64,000 bases of DNA from Membranipora membranacea (lineage: Eukaryota > Bryozoa > Gymnolaemata > Cheilostomatida > Membraniporidae), in the NCBI GenBank assembly GCA_914767715.1, contig OU612070.1, positions 7,457,501 to 7,521,500 on the forward strand. Reading direction: 5' to 3'. Made by a program: the position numbers and the translations under genes. The notes below the pieces were generated by a model. It worked only from the letters and a program-made list of their open reading frames with translations. It ran no database searches and had not been told where the DNA came from. This document shows, in pieces, positions 1 through 11,787 of this stretch. Positions within the stretch are counted from its first letter, which is position 1, and each line of letters opens with the position of its first letter.

Positions 1-375
1 ATATAAAAAACAATGGGCTGTGTAAATTTGGAGTTATCTGCTCTCAATTTGCTAAAATAATTCATTTGACTTTTTACCTGCAAGCTTTTTTTTGGGACTA
101 TGATCAACAATGGAGATATTCAGAAATGCAGAAATTCTCAACTACATTGGAAAATAATTTTAATCTTGGCATTGCTTAGTTAATTTTGACCATCAATCAT
201 TGTCATCACTCTTATTCAATGCCGAGATTATTCAAGATTGACAAATAATAAATGTTACAAGGGTGAGTAGTACAGATCATGAATAAATTAGAAATTGCCT
301 TCCCCTGGTTAACTCTTGATGGAGTATAGTTGAGTAATATCATAGATAGTTTGGTGGTACTGAGAAGTAATGTAA
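1..375. other. No feature seen
   Basis: AT-rich sequence with no open frame, repeat or RNA signal that I can support. Confidence 0.5.
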
Positions 376-950
376 TTACCATTTCTGATTCTGCTTAAGA
401 TATATTTCTAACCTTCTTTCAGTTTACCATTTAAGTATGCAACATTAAGGTCAACCAATCATTCTTAAGCTGAGTTACTCTTGGACTACATAGAGCTAGT
501 GACTGACCAAGACGTGTTTTGTATACATATATCATTTGACATATCCAATATGTACCACCAAGAGATACTGGGCTGATCATGTCAATTGCATAATTTTGTA
601 TTGTCTTGAATGATGATATTCCAGGAAAAGCAAATACCATCATTCCATCAGACTGACTTTTAGTATCGACTCTGAGTAGTAACCCTGGATAACCGCATGA
701 GATGCCGTTTTAATTGTCGCTGAGCAATTGAACCTGATTGAAGATGAGGCGAAAGGGGATGGGGTTTTTGTTGGCTTAGCAACGCCGGTGAACAGCCAGT
801 AAAGCAGTTTCATAATCATTAAAACCTCAAAACAATCCATTCCTGTTGAAACATAACTAACCAGATACTTTGCAAATATCTCAAGGGATAATGCATTCTT
901 TTTTCTGCACATCGAGAGAACTGTATCATTAATAGCCAAAAGGCAGTCTC
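376..950 (-). pseudogene. Remnant of the small two-exon gene and its promoter (copy A)
   Basis: This stretch aligns by eye with the promoter and first exon of the intact copies at 11.6-11.9 kb and 22.4-22.7 kb. It shares the TTCTGCTTAAGATATATTTC-type block near 390-415, the CCAATATGTACC promoter block near 546-560 and the region further upstream to about 760. The reading frame corresponding to exon 1 is broken by small deletions and a stop, and no second exon is present. I read it as a dead third copy. The short open frames across it are not conserved with the other copies and are not called. Confidence 0.5.
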
Positions 951-1019
951 ATATAGTGATGTTTTATTTGATGTTCAGGCTTTTCATCTATAGAAATTCA
1001 TTGAACTTGAGTAGCGTTG

Positions 1020-1375
1020 TTGGCCTCTTATCATTCATCAGTTATTAACAACTGGAACAGTTAATTACCTGAGTAAAAGTGAGAGGTTGATATAATGGGT
1101 ATATTGCAAGATTGTGAATGATAAGGGGGACACAATATATCAAGCTCAAGTTACAAATAACCTTAGAGGATGTGTGTTTTTGTGGCTATTTAAAATAATT
1201 TCCATATCTAATACAGCACTTTTGGTTTAATTGATATGTCATTGGTAGTGCTAATGAACTAGCAGCCATCCCACAGTCGTCAATAACGTCAATAACGTCA
1301 AATCATATATCACACCTCAGACTATGGACATTACTCTCACTTGCAGGGGACCAAAATATTAGCTCAGTAAACACA
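1020..1375. repeat. Segmental-duplication block, copy A
   Basis: Non-coding block resembling 20.0-20.2 kb and 27.7-27.9 kb. A shared landmark is the run AAATAATTTCCATATCTAAT at about 1192 and its near copies at about 20095 and 27797, followed by a block ending in ATATCACACCTCA. Order and orientation match the other copies, which supports an old segmental duplication. Confidence 0.5.
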
Positions 1376-1439
1376 TTGCAGGATCCCAGCATTCAAGTTC
1401 AGATCAAAAAGTATTCAACGCAAAAAGTAATGAATTCCA

Positions 1440-1564
1440 TTAAACCACTACTGCCACAGCCGGGCTTTGCCCAGGAGAGCCACCAGTCAAAAATTCTCTC
1501 CCTATTTAAATTTTTGACTGGTGGCTCTGCTTGGCTAAACCCAGCTGTGTCAGCAGTGGTTTAA
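1440..1564. mobile_element. Foldback MITE with TTAA flanks
   Basis: A 117-bp near-palindrome (1444-1560) sits between TTAA tetranucleotides at 1440-1443 and 1561-1564. Arms of about 50 bp pair with few mismatches; the outer ends read ACCACTACTG and CAGCAGTGGT, and the inner ends are AGAGCCACCAGTC and its complement. TTAA target duplication is typical of piggyBac-type transposases, so this is probably a non-autonomous element mobilised by one. It has no coding capacity; a 62-codon open frame across it is a by-product of the hairpin. Confidence 0.65.
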
Positions 1565-2446
1565 GTAGAATACTTTGTTTCATCAGACATAAAAGCAAAG
1601 ATTATTTGAAACTGAATTGCATGGTAGTTTGTGATATGTGTGGTCGTATTAACTAGTCTGGAGAGATTTTACCCTCAATTGGTTACAGATCAGCAAGATA
1701 AAGTCAGGAAGAGATAGAATCATGACAAAGTTTCACGATAATGTCAATAATCCTACCCAATACTACCTTATATCTTTAATTCCCTTCACCTGGACACCAA
1801 TTATTATTTAATCTCTGTTTTGCAAATTACCTGTATGAAAGAAAGCATGAAAACTATATTTAAGTAGCACAAAACCCTGGCACCACTAAATACATATCAA
1901 GATGCAATTAACCCTCACCAGTAGGCAACATAATCAACAATGGAAATGCAACATATAAGCTTTTGATATGCACCACAGGGCAGTCAGTAGCCCCTCCACC
2001 CCATCGCTGCAATAAACTGAATTAAGTTGAGAAGCTTTTATAATCTCAAAGAAAATGCTTAATGTTTTTATTGAATGCAATAATATTGTTTTCGTAAATG
2101 ATTTTGTAACTAAGATGACTGTTTTTATATTAAGATTGACACAACAAAAGACAGCGAATCGATTCTAGAAACAAATTCTTTTACACATCAATTACTTCCA
2201 ATAATGCATTTATTTTGAAAGTACAAAGTGCTGGAAGAGAGATTGTAATTGAAATAATTAAAATTTTCAAATTTAACATTTATTTATTACATCAACATTT
2301 AGACAGAGTACATCATTATGTATCAAATATCAAAATATAACTTTTGTGGTTGCCTGCCACCTGAACACACCATTAAGTATTTCGATCTTTTGGGATCTGT
2401 TTCTTTGTGCACTATCTCAATGGATAGTGATGTGTTCATTGTCTGT
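1565..2446. repeat. Segmental-duplication sequence, copy A continued
   Basis: No gene seen. Parts near 1625-1735 and 1860-1930 match 30.72-30.84 kb and other C-copy sequence; landmarks are GTGATATGTGTGGT and CATATCAAGATGCAAT. Confidence 0.4.
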
Positions 2447-2765
2447 ATCATCTACCATGGCCCAGAAAGCCGGATAAAACTAAATTTATTTGCTGTGAAT
2501 TTAATTTAAAAATGCCTGAATTGAATTAAACATTTCATTGAATTTAATCAAACTTCTCTGCATCAAACTTTTCTGCATCAAAATTTTTTGTTCTGCATCA
2601 AACTTTTTTACTCTGAATCAAACTTATCTACTTTGAACCTCACTTTTCCGCTACATTGATGTCAACCGCCCTATATTATATATTACTGTATGTAGGTCCT
2701 CAGTCTACCAATAGTTCATTGTCGATAGGCTTTCATTTCAATTCATCATTGATTGTTTTGTATTA

Positions 2766-3115
2766 CCCTATAGGAGTTTAGTTTTCCGGCATTTAGGATT
2801 CACTTTTCCGTTGTTGCCTAGGTTGCGAAATTTAGTGTATCTTAAATTAAACTCACTCACCATAGTTTCATAAACAACGTACAAGTATACAGGAATACAC
2901 CTTACCTAAGCATGCAAGCTAGCGTAGCGTGGTGTAGTGGTCTAAGTGTCTGCCTTGCAATCAGATGGAGAGTTTTGCCCTGGGTTCGAATCCCAGATTG
3001 AACATTTTCCTTAATTTTCACTAGTAAGCCTACTAGCGAAATTTAGTACTAGTGAAATTTAGTACCAGGTCCAATTAGCGAAATTAAACTCTAGCTAAAT
3101 TAAACTCCTATAGGG
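2766..3115. mobile_element. TA-flanked MITE nested in the foldback element
   Basis: A 350-bp segment begins CCCTATAGGAGTTTA and ends with its inverted complement, flanked on both sides by TA (2764-2765, 3116-3117), as for Tc1/mariner-type insertion. It carries a tRNA-like sequence and several GCGAAATTTAGTA-type subrepeats. Similar ends near 38,406 and 38,586 suggest a second, decayed family member. Confidence 0.6.
2924..3003 (+). repeat. tRNA-derived (SINE-like) sequence
   Basis: An A-box-like TGGTGTAGTGG (2930-2940) and a B box GGTTCGAATCC (2983-2993) are correctly spaced. The anticodon arm would present TGC in a CTTGCAA loop, but the loop-closing pair is mismatched and the 5' and 3' ends do not form an acceptor stem. 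It is therefore a tRNA-derived fragment, not a functional tRNA gene. It lies inside the TA-flanked MITE. Confidence 0.6.
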
Positions 3116-5060
3116 TATCTATAGTCTCTGATAGAGCTGCATGGCAGTCTTTATCAAGGCCACAGTCACACAGCATGGACAATTCGTTCCTCCCAAACAT
3201 TTTGAACAGCTTTATCAGAAAAAGATTTACACATATACTCAGATCATCCAACTTCTGAGAAATTGACATAGAATCTCATTGAGTCACAGCAAAATCAAAC
3301 ACTTGTTCAATTAGATGGGATTATGGGTTTTCAGTTTTCCCTTTTCATCTCACTGTTGAAATGAAAAGGAAGAAATATCTATTTAAACTGGTTTATACGG
3401 AGAGACCCTCTGTTTGCTTTTCTAGACAGATTATTATTTCTTCATGGGTGTTGGATTCTAAACCCGTCCAGCACATAGATGTGAAAAGTTTATCATCATA
3501 GAAATTGTTGATTGCCTCAACAGACAGAAAGCCACATTCTCTTCGGACCCACCCCTTCACAAATTTCGTTAGGCTATACGCTGAAGCTAAGCAATTATCA
3601 TGTATGAATCGGAGTATGTATGAGTCAGATTGCTAACAAAAATTTATAATATTCTGCTGATGCAAAGCAATAAAACCTCATAGAAAACAAAGAGCTGGCA
3701 TCTGACCGGATTCAATTCTATTTCATGACACCTGCTCTTACTAAAATAATTATCATAGTAGAGGCTGGCCCTTGCAAAAACCTCCGCACCACTTGGAATA
3801 TTATTATTACATCTGTATGTATGTATTACCTAGGTAAAAACTCCCAGTAAATTTCCCTAATGTATTGGGATGTTTTCTTGAACTGCAATGTTAGCCTGTC
3901 CATATTATCAATGTACTATTATCTCCTGTGTGGTTGTGCAGCAACCCACTGGTGTGAATTGTCATGTTTGTATCAGTATCAATTAAAAGTTTGACAAATT
4001 GTTTGACATTGTTGTATTAGGTCAGACTCGTGCTAACAGAATGAATAAGGTTTTCCGGTGAGGATTGTGGGCAGCAAAACCATAAGCCCATTTATTTGTA
4101 GTGACCTCACTTAGATTGCTGCAGAATTCATATTGTCAAGCTAGCAGAAAACAATGTCCATACATTGCTTCTTTTTTTTTAAATGTTATATTGGTTATTA
4201 TAGAAATTTAATGGAAATCGATTATTGGTAATGAGTGGAAGAATAAATTTTATGACTTTACCATTAGTAAGATAGCAATGAAAATTCCCTTCTTGTATAG
4301 TATAAGAAAGATTTGTGGCTGAGGCCAGTCAGTCTAGGGCTGGTGATAAGCTGTTGCCCTTAGTATAGTAAAGGTCGCTAACGTTTAACTGGCCCAGCTT
4401 ACAGAACTGGAACTACCGGCACCCTCATTAATTCCTTTGAAATATAAATATAGATTACTATTAAAGTTAGTTCCCAAAAACTAGGATTGCTTGCTGACTA
4501 ACGAAACAAGTATGATAAGAGTAGTGGTTAGGCCCACAAATTAAATTGAAGTTTCATTGTGACAGTATACGACAAAAGATAACAGCCTGTATGGTACCAA
4601 ATCTTGATTAATAGACCTGCATCTATGGTAACAAATATTTGTACTGGGAATGCCCAAAGATAGCTGGTTACTCATCTTTCATCTTCTTTCTAACAAAAAA
4701 TATTCTGTGAGGCAAATTTGTAGACTGAGGACCTGCATCAGTAATACATAGTTTTTAGCGTGGTTGATAGCAATGGAGCGGAAAACTTTGATGCAGCACA
4801 AAAAGTTTGATGCAGAACAAAAAGTTTGATGCATAGTATTAAAGTTTGATGCAGAACAGAAAAGTTTAATTCAGAGTAGAAAAGTTTGATTAAGAGGAGA
4901 AAAGTTTGATGCAGAACTTGAAAGTTTGATGCAGAAAAGTTTAATGCAGAAAAGTTTGATTAAATTCACAGAAATGTTTAATTCAATTCAGGCCTTTTTA
5001 AATTAAATTCACAGCAGATAAGTTTAATTTTATCCGACTTTCTGGGCCACGGTAATCATC

Positions 5061-6135
5061 GAATACGAAACTGCTAATATTTTAAAATCTGAGAGCAGCA
5101 GACAATCCAAAGGGTGTCATTTACTGCTTTAGTTCAATAGGACTGAATTTTGCTCTGACTTATACATTTTCCGGCTCTTTCAGATAATCTAACCCCTCTC
5201 TGAAAAACTTTTTAATAATTTTATTGTGACATTTACCATCCTTTGTTTAAAAATAATGCATACTAAATTTGTAGAACTCTGGTACTATTTTGTGACACTC
5301 AACAATACGGCAACAACCCAAAATTAAAAGGAAATATTTAATGCGATAGATCAGACAATGCAAATCAAGCAAAGGTTTCAAGTAGACCCTGTTTATACAT
5401 CTGTCAGCAAGAATTGTGGATACCTTGCCATCACTGTGATTTAAATTATAGATCTTATCACATCACCGAGGTTAGAAACTTGATAATAAACCTTTATGTG
5501 ATTTTAGACAAGCTCCTAATCATCTCCAATCCCAATGGTCAATCTAGTCTCAGTGCAAATATCTGCGTCTAACCACGGTCCTATACCCTACACAAACATG
5601 AACACCTTGAAGCGGGATCATGTCATTTCACAGGACCATTGTCGGTCTGCACACCGTTAGGACAAAATTCTTCATTGAACATTCATTTTCTGACCCTGTT
5701 AAATAGTCCCCCTCCTTGAAATACTGCTCTGCTTATAGATGATGCATATTCTAGTGAGTTATAAATAATTGTTTATTCATCAGCCAGTTTCAACTATTTC
5801 ATGGTACTGTATAATTACCAGCTATTTCGATTGTTGCCCACATTAATAATATGAATATAAATCAGTAAATTCACACATACACTGACCTTTCTTATTTCTC
5901 ATATCCTTTTCTATCCGAATGATTCAAAGCTTCAAAAGCTTCTACGATCATCACATGGCACCTTTACAAAGTTACACATATTTCTGCAGTGTACCCTCCC
6001 TGACCCTTAGTTCTGCAGTGAATAGCTGGCCTACATCGTCAACTAGTCAAACTAGTTTGGAGAAATAGTTTCTCTTGCATCAATTACGTGCTTGTTCTAG
6101 TACAAAGTTATCTTTTCATTCACAGAGGAAAACAC
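5061..6135. other. No gene seen
   Basis: AT-rich sequence without a supportable open frame, inverted repeat or RNA signal. Confidence 0.4.
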
Positions 6136-6252
6136 CTGTGGTGTTTTTGTGTAGAAAAAAAGGATGGTGTTTTCACGTGTTTTTGTGTAGAAAAAAAGGA
6201 TGGTGTTTTCACGTGTTTCTGTGTAGAAAAGAAGGATGGTGTTTCCACAGAA
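6136..6252. repeat. 39-bp tandem repeat, three units
   Basis: Three near-identical 39-bp units contain GTGTAGAAAAAAAGGATGG followed by TGTTTTCAC. Because 39 is divisible by three, a 70-codon open frame runs through it with a 13-residue periodicity. There is no sign that this frame is a real gene. Confidence 0.8.
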
Positions 6253-8806
6253 TAATAGATGGTGATCTATTTCTCACAGACAAATAATGAGGAAAATGTG
6301 TCAACAGATGATTAACTTATTTCACAGAGGGGTTAAAATTCGAAGAGGAGTTTAATTAATTCCCACAGGAGGTTAATTACACTGAGGCAGTCAATGTATT
6401 AAAGTAGGTGATGTTTTCTCTCACACACAGGGATGATAAATTTAACACAAGACAGGATAAAGCAGGGTGACACAGATAATAGCACACCCAACTAGCCCAT
6501 AGAACAGGGCGTTGAAATGACACACCACACATCTATACAACAGAACATCCACATTGGAAAGTTTATGAACTGAGTTAAATGTGATATCTCACTTTTCTTG
6601 TTGATGTACTCATACAAAATTCTCAGTTAGAATGTTGAAAGCTCTAGGGTGGTTGGTGGTTCTCTTTTGTTTGTGTTGTGAAGATTCAAAATTATCAACT
6701 GGGAATCTTTTCAATTTTTTGTAGTGTTATTTTATGTTCTTTCAGGTAAGTGTTAGGAACACTTTTGCTCCGAATTCCGCTGTAAATGTTATAACCAATC
6801 TAAGCCCTGAGCAATAACCATCGCTCCACTAACTGCAAGGTCAGGATAGGCATAAGATGAGCAAGGCTAGACATGGTGCATTGTATATCAAGACAGAACT
6901 ACATTACAAGATAAACTAGGAAAAGTTTTCTCTTAAAATCCTTTCTATTTCCTATTTTGTTGCACACTGCCATTGATTACATTGATTGATGAAAAATATC
7001 TATCTATTTACTTCATGTAAAATATAGCAGCTGTAGAATATTTATTGCCAAATGTATTGTTCTTTTATCGTGACAGGAACAAATTTCAGTAATATAATAA
7101 CCTAGGATTTCTGAATAACATTCTATCACTATGTCATTAATTTAGCCATCTCACATATCTAAGAGCAATGGGGTGAGATTAAAGTTTGATGCAGACTGTC
7201 CTTCCACAAACATGTAGGTACGTTGTTTGTTTTTACTGGCCAAAAGTAAAATATGTTAGCCAGGAATGATGTTCTTGTTCAGGGTACAGATTTTAAACTC
7301 AGGTCTTATTCGCAGACCCCACCGTCATGAAGAGAACCTCTTTGCTTTTTGAATATCAAAAGTGTTGAATCTGGCCATGATGCTTCTGAATCCGGCTTAT
7401 TCTTGCTGATGTGTTTTTTATTAAGGGTCTAATGCCTCGCCATAACATGTTATACTTATCCGAGAACAACCACACATATATCACACCATTCACATTCAAA
7501 TTCAATTTCTTATAAAAATCATGGATTGGGTTCCTGACGAACAAAACCTCCTAATTTTAATTTACAAACAGGTATGGTTTGTTGCAATGAGATTGGTGCC
7601 CAAACGCCAATCAGACCACGAGCGGTACTCATCACGTCTACCTAACTCACAGATAAGATCTCAAAGGACTGAATTTTTTGAGAAACTCATTGTTTCATAA
7701 GCACGGTGTGTGAATCAGATTTTCACATTATAAATTTTTTATTTCTTTTAACTTGATGATACTTTTAATAGTGAATACTATTCCTTGTAAAGCACGTTCT
7801 TATAAGATTGTCATATTATGGTGATTTTGAACGGATGAAATGAAGTTAGTATCATCATAATCATCATCATAGACTTAGGTGTAATGGCTGAATATTCTGT
7901 AAAAAGCAATCTTATCTGCGTTTTACGTCCAGCTCATAACTATGTTTATATTAAATGACTGAGTAACGAGATACAGCAATAAGCCTTATTGAGTTGTCTC
8001 ACCTGACTTACCAATTTTAACTCATTGCGCAGCTTGTAGTACTTCCGGAGTGTAGTTAGTGAATAGATCAATCACAATTGTATGATGTTTTCATTGCAAA
8101 TTACTGTACCTAGGCTTCATTTATCAAGTTTAGCATTCCATCACATGCTGGTGACCAGTAAACATGCTCAGCACATCAATATGTAAGTAATCTAATGGTT
8201 AATCAATAGTTAGGATGACTAATTCATGCAAAAGTGATAAATAATGTCATGAAAGATGTTAGTAATTTTCTTAACCACGATTTATTTATATGGTTACTAA
8301 TTAATCATAGATAGTTGTCTGTACAGGGAGTTTAGGGCAATATCCCTAGGTCTTTAGTGGTGGCAGTACTGTTTATCACAAATACTAGAGTGTGACAATG
8401 GCAACTTAGAGCTGACTTTACACCATGATCATGTTTAATTATGATGTAAAAGGTCAGAAGCAGCAGAGAGAATTCTCCCTGACCTGGGGTCTCCATGGAA
8501 GGAGTGCCCTTGCTGTCTTGAAGCAGTGCTACACACAAGTTGAATCTTCTATAGGCAAATATATAGTTAGTACAGTAGGCCTATATGTAAAATTGATCAA
8601 CCTGGTCCTACCTTGTATCTCTGTTAACTAACACAATCATGGAAGTTAGGTGCCTGCATTTTTGGTCTGCAACTCTATTAGATATGGAACTCATAGAAAT
8701 TATCAATTAATTTGATAAACAAGCTGATAAATTTCGTTTGATCTGACAGTGCATACTCCCTGTTCTTAGATGACATCAAGATAGGGATAAGCCCAATGTA
8801 TGCTTG
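6253..8806. other. No gene; includes a dispersed repeat at about 6785-6970
   Basis: Near 6480-6580 the sequence resembles the tails of the other duplication copies (21.43-21.52 kb, 32.03-32.12 kb). At about 6795-6970 there is a diverged member of the repeat seen at 9.64-9.86 kb and 63.37-63.58 kb (AACCAATCTAAGCCCTGA, then CTGCAAGGTCAGG, then GATAAACTAG). Nothing else is recognisable. Confidence 0.4.
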
Positions 8807-8814
8807 TGATCAGT

Positions 8815-9219
8815 CAGGGGCGTATATTCTAAAAAAATTCACTCACTGACTTTTTAGAGTTGAGCATAATGATCGGGCACAGCCCGATCCACACGCCGTA
8901 GGCGTGGCGGGGAGGGTGTGGGAGGGGCGCCCTCCCACACGGAAATTTTTGCATATCGGTAGCAAAATAGTGCAAGCAGAGAGGTATTTCAATAGCTCAC
9001 TGAGCTGTTGGGTACTTTCCGAAAACAACTCAATAGCAGTAGAAGATTACGGTAAAAATGCTCGAGTTATAAAGCATTAATTTGAAAAAAACTGACCTCG
9101 ATGGGATTCGAATCCACGACAATCTTATTAACAGTGATTATTAGGCAGACGCTCTACACACTGAGCTATTCAGCCACTCACGGAAATCTGTGGGCCGTGA
9201 GTGCTAATATACGCCACTG
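8815..9219. mobile_element. hAT-type MITE with a tRNA-like core
   Basis: A 405-bp element has inverted ends CAGGGGCGTATATT and AATATACGCCACTG and is flanked by the identical octamer TGATCAGT at 8807-8814 and 9220-9227. An 8-bp duplication and CAG(G/T)GGCGTA ends are characteristic of hAT transposons. Inside are two GC-rich hairpins: CCACACGCC-GTA-GGCGTGG, and an 11-bp-arm palindrome around 8917-8941 (GTGTGGGAGGG, then its complement). A minus-strand tRNA-like sequence is also present. There is no transposase, so it is non-autonomous. Confidence 0.85.
9095..9178 (-). repeat. tRNA-like sequence inside the hAT MITE
   Basis: On the minus strand a canonical A box (TAGCTCAGTGTGTAG, 9154-9168) and a B box (GGATTCGAATCC, 9104-9115) flank a degenerate anticodon region, and the acceptor arms do not pair. 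It is a tRNA-derived module and could still supply an internal RNA polymerase III promoter. Confidence 0.6.
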
Positions 9220-9229
9220 TGATCAGTGA

Positions 9230-9900
9230 TAAACAGTGTGGAAATATCCAGTAAGCTGTCACCCTCACTTAATGAAAACACCTATCATGGGGATAGTCCA
9301 TCTCTGCTAGGGATAGCCCGACTCTGCTTGGGATAGTTTGACTATGTTTTGCAATTGTGAATAACCTAAAGTGTAATGCAAGTACACTAAGTTATCGATA
9401 TAAATTGATCATTGTGATACTCACACCTGATTAAGATCTATGATAATGTGCCCAGCATCTTTTTTATACTAAGAGTTAGATTAAAATATGAACTGGCGAT
9501 GCTGGATGGTGATGATACGACGCTACCATATTATTGTTTGTATCATACAATTTAGATAATTAAAAACACAACGAGATGTGAAATATAATGGAAATGTCCA
9601 AATGCGTCTAAGAGTCACTATTACATCCAATCATCCTAATGTAGAAACAAATCTAAGCTCTGAGAAAATGCCGACCCCTAACACACTGCAAGGTCAGGCA
9701 AGAGATAAACAAGGCCAAACTAGTATGTTGGTCTGAACAAGCTGTTTATATCGGCAAAGCTAGATTATACGAGATAAACTAGAAAAGTGTAAACAGAGTA
9801 GCTAGAAATTCTTTCACTCCCATTTTCTGTGGCACATGGCAATGGGGCACGTGTACACTGAGGATGACTGACACAAAAAATGTATAATGTTCGTGGACCT
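9230..9900. repeat. Dispersed repeat, direct copy at 62.32-63.60 kb
   Basis: Two colinear blocks are shared with the right end of the window. One is around 9250-9360 (CTAGGGATAGCC with a following TGACTATGTTT). The other is around 9640-9870, with landmarks AAGCTAGATTATACG, AGAAAAGTGT and TTTCACTCCCATTTTCTGT. No coding frame is conserved between the copies. Confidence 0.6.
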
Positions 9901-10985
9901 ACCATAGTTATATCAACTCTAAGTTTTGTTGCAAGTAGTAGCAAAAATGAATGATACTATTGTGATGTTTTACACTTTTGATTCCTCCTTTCACTCATTC
10001 ACTCAGATATATCAATTTCTACTGAGGAGACATTCATAAAAAAGTGCAAAGTGCCAGCCCTGATAATCACCCATATAGCTTTCCCGAACCAACTATATGT
10101 GTTTATCAAGTGTCATTTTGTCAGGGCACATAAATAATCATATTAGGTAAAACTGTATGCATGAATAAATTCCATGTTTATTTCCTGCTTGTTTTTTCAT
10201 TTCCTAACAAGAAAATAAAAATCAATCAATCAAGTTTAATGTTTCAGACCTTGCGCAAAGTCTAATTTGTGGTGCAACCTATGAACCGTTATTAAATGCT
10301 TTAGGCAAAGGTGCAACAGGTATCATATTATCAGGAAAGTTATAATTGCCTATTTGAGTACCAGTAGATGTCCGCATTGACCAGCCACAGTGCTACCAGT
10401 TTTTAACCCATTCTAACAACAACAAAAACTGCCACATGACATTATGTGTTTGGAATTGACAATCCATGAGCTACAAATCTCACTGCTCTCAACTGTGTGT
10501 GAAGGAGTTACCATAGTTGAATGTTCGTTCCATCGAATGTTAATGACAACAAGTATTTTACATTTCATGCCCCCTTTGCCAAATATGCACAGGCACTTTT
10601 GTCAATATCTTGTTGATGAGGTGCAAATGGGCTATATAATGTGATATAGATACAGAAAAGCCCTTTGCATTTTGACAGATTTCGAGTTCCCTTGACAGCT
10701 TCTATCTAGTCCTTAATGCAGTTAGAAAATTCCTTATTTGCGCTGAGATGAAAATCGATGACTTAACACTAAATGCTGAAGACAAATATCTGGAGGTTCA
10801 AAGGGTTTTTATGACATGTGATTTAGATTTAGTTTAATCTGGTCTCTAGTCAACCCATGCACACACCATCTTGGGTTTCTGATAGCCAAATATGTTTTCA
10901 AAATTCAGACTTCTTGAATAAAACAATATTTTTAATTCCAGGCATTATCGAGGAATTTTATTTCTTGGCTGAATAAATTAATCAA
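9900..10985. other. No gene seen
   Basis: No conserved frame, repeat boundary or RNA signal. Short open frames here have no supporting context. Confidence 0.4.
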
Positions 10986-11260
10986 TCGTGTAGGGCAAAT
11001 CTTACTCTTGTCAATTATGTATATGTACATGAAAGCTTTAAATATCATCCAGTACGGAGAGTTCTCAAATGATCAAAATATAAAATATAATTAATGCTGT
11101 ACAGATATAAAATCTTCAATCTTGCCTGCAACATTTTGAAGGCGAAATAAAACTGAATTTCAAATCAGAATGAGATTCAGGAATAAGAGTGCAGATGACC
11201 GGAACAATCAAAAAGGAGAATTATCCCCGACATACAAGTTATTTTTTTGCGGCTTTCACA

Positions 11261-11687
11261 TCAATTATCTGCTGCTCCTTGTCTAGTTGATGAAAAGCTG
11301 GACAGTGTTTGATATTTACGTGTTATTCGGCTGTATCTTTCTGCTCTTGCCATTTTCCGTTTACTGTCAAAAGGTTTATTCAGATTGAAGTTTATTCTCC
11401 GCAATTCCCTGCTGCACTTTCTTCTGATTATCTGCACCTCTTCAGCAACCTGAAATATTTAAGAAGTAACATGTGAATAATGGTTTGGATGACAGCCAAA
11501 GAGTTGTATAGAATTCAGGATTTCGTTTCTTCATATTTAGTCATGAATATTGTTGATATTCTACTGGTACTTAGAAATGATGTAGGCTACTTACCATTTC
11601 TGGAATAGAGGGTTCTGCTGAAGATATCTTTCTAACCTTCTTGCATTTTACCATCTTAAGGATGCAACTTAGTACTTTATTAACCAT
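11261..11687 (-). CDS. Small basic protein, two exons (copy B)
   Basis: Exon 1 is 11687-11595 (31 codons from ATG, donor GTAAGT) and exon 2 is 11449-11261 (62 codons and a TGA), separated by a 145-bp phase-0 intron. The 93-residue product is rich in Arg and Lys, with conserved segments KMVKCKKVRKIS and ARAERY; no family is recognised, and no signal peptide or membrane segment is seen. The paralogue at 22.0-22.5 kb has the same exon structure. By hand count the two differ at about 17 of 186 aligned exon-2 bases, roughly half of them silent, so the protein looks constrained. It ends 11 residues earlier than copy C. It could be a host gene or part of an unrecognised mobile element. Confidence 0.6.
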
Positions 11688-11756
11688 TACGAAGCCAAGA
11701 TTCTTTTGAACTATAAGAGCTAGTGACTATAACTGATCGGTTGATCAACTTGTCTC

Positions 11757-11787
11757 ATATATATGGCTATCATTGTTCACACCCAAT
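11757..11787 (-). promoter_or_regulatory. TATA and inverted CCAAT promoter of copy B
   Basis: Reading the minus strand, ATTGG (11783-11787) precedes ATATATATG (11757-11765), about 70 bp upstream of the start codon. The same arrangement and the linking block GTGTGAACAATGATAG are kept in copy C. Confidence 0.5.

Larger units (their letters stand above)
2453..5054. mobile_element. 2.6-kb foldback-like element with repeat-rich inverted arms
   Basis: The left end TACCATGGCCCAGAAAG and the complement of the right end (TACCGTGGCCCAGAAAG) are inverted. The pairing continues inward for about 260-340 bp: a GTGAATTTAATTTAAAAA block, a tandem array of about 14-20-bp units based on TCTGCATCAAACTTTT, and a GGTCCTCAGTCTAC block. 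The arrays differ in unit number between arms (about 2540-2640 left, 4775-4960 right). The flanks ATCATC at 2447-2452 and 5055-5060 look like a 6-bp target duplication. No transposase is visible inside, so it is non-autonomous. The superfamily is uncertain. Confidence 0.65.

Noticed and set aside
2924-3003. Functional tRNA-Ala(TGC) gene
   Set aside because: The acceptor stem does not pair and the anticodon stem has a mismatch; it is a SINE-type tRNA remnant inside a MITE.
6075-6287. A 70-codon frame with Cys-Phe-His repeats resembling zinc-finger repeats
   Set aside because: It follows from a 39-bp tandem repeat; the spacing does not match any zinc finger and no flanking exon exists.
9095-9178. 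Functional tRNA gene on the minus strand
   Set aside because: Good A and B boxes but degenerate anticodon arm and no acceptor pairing.
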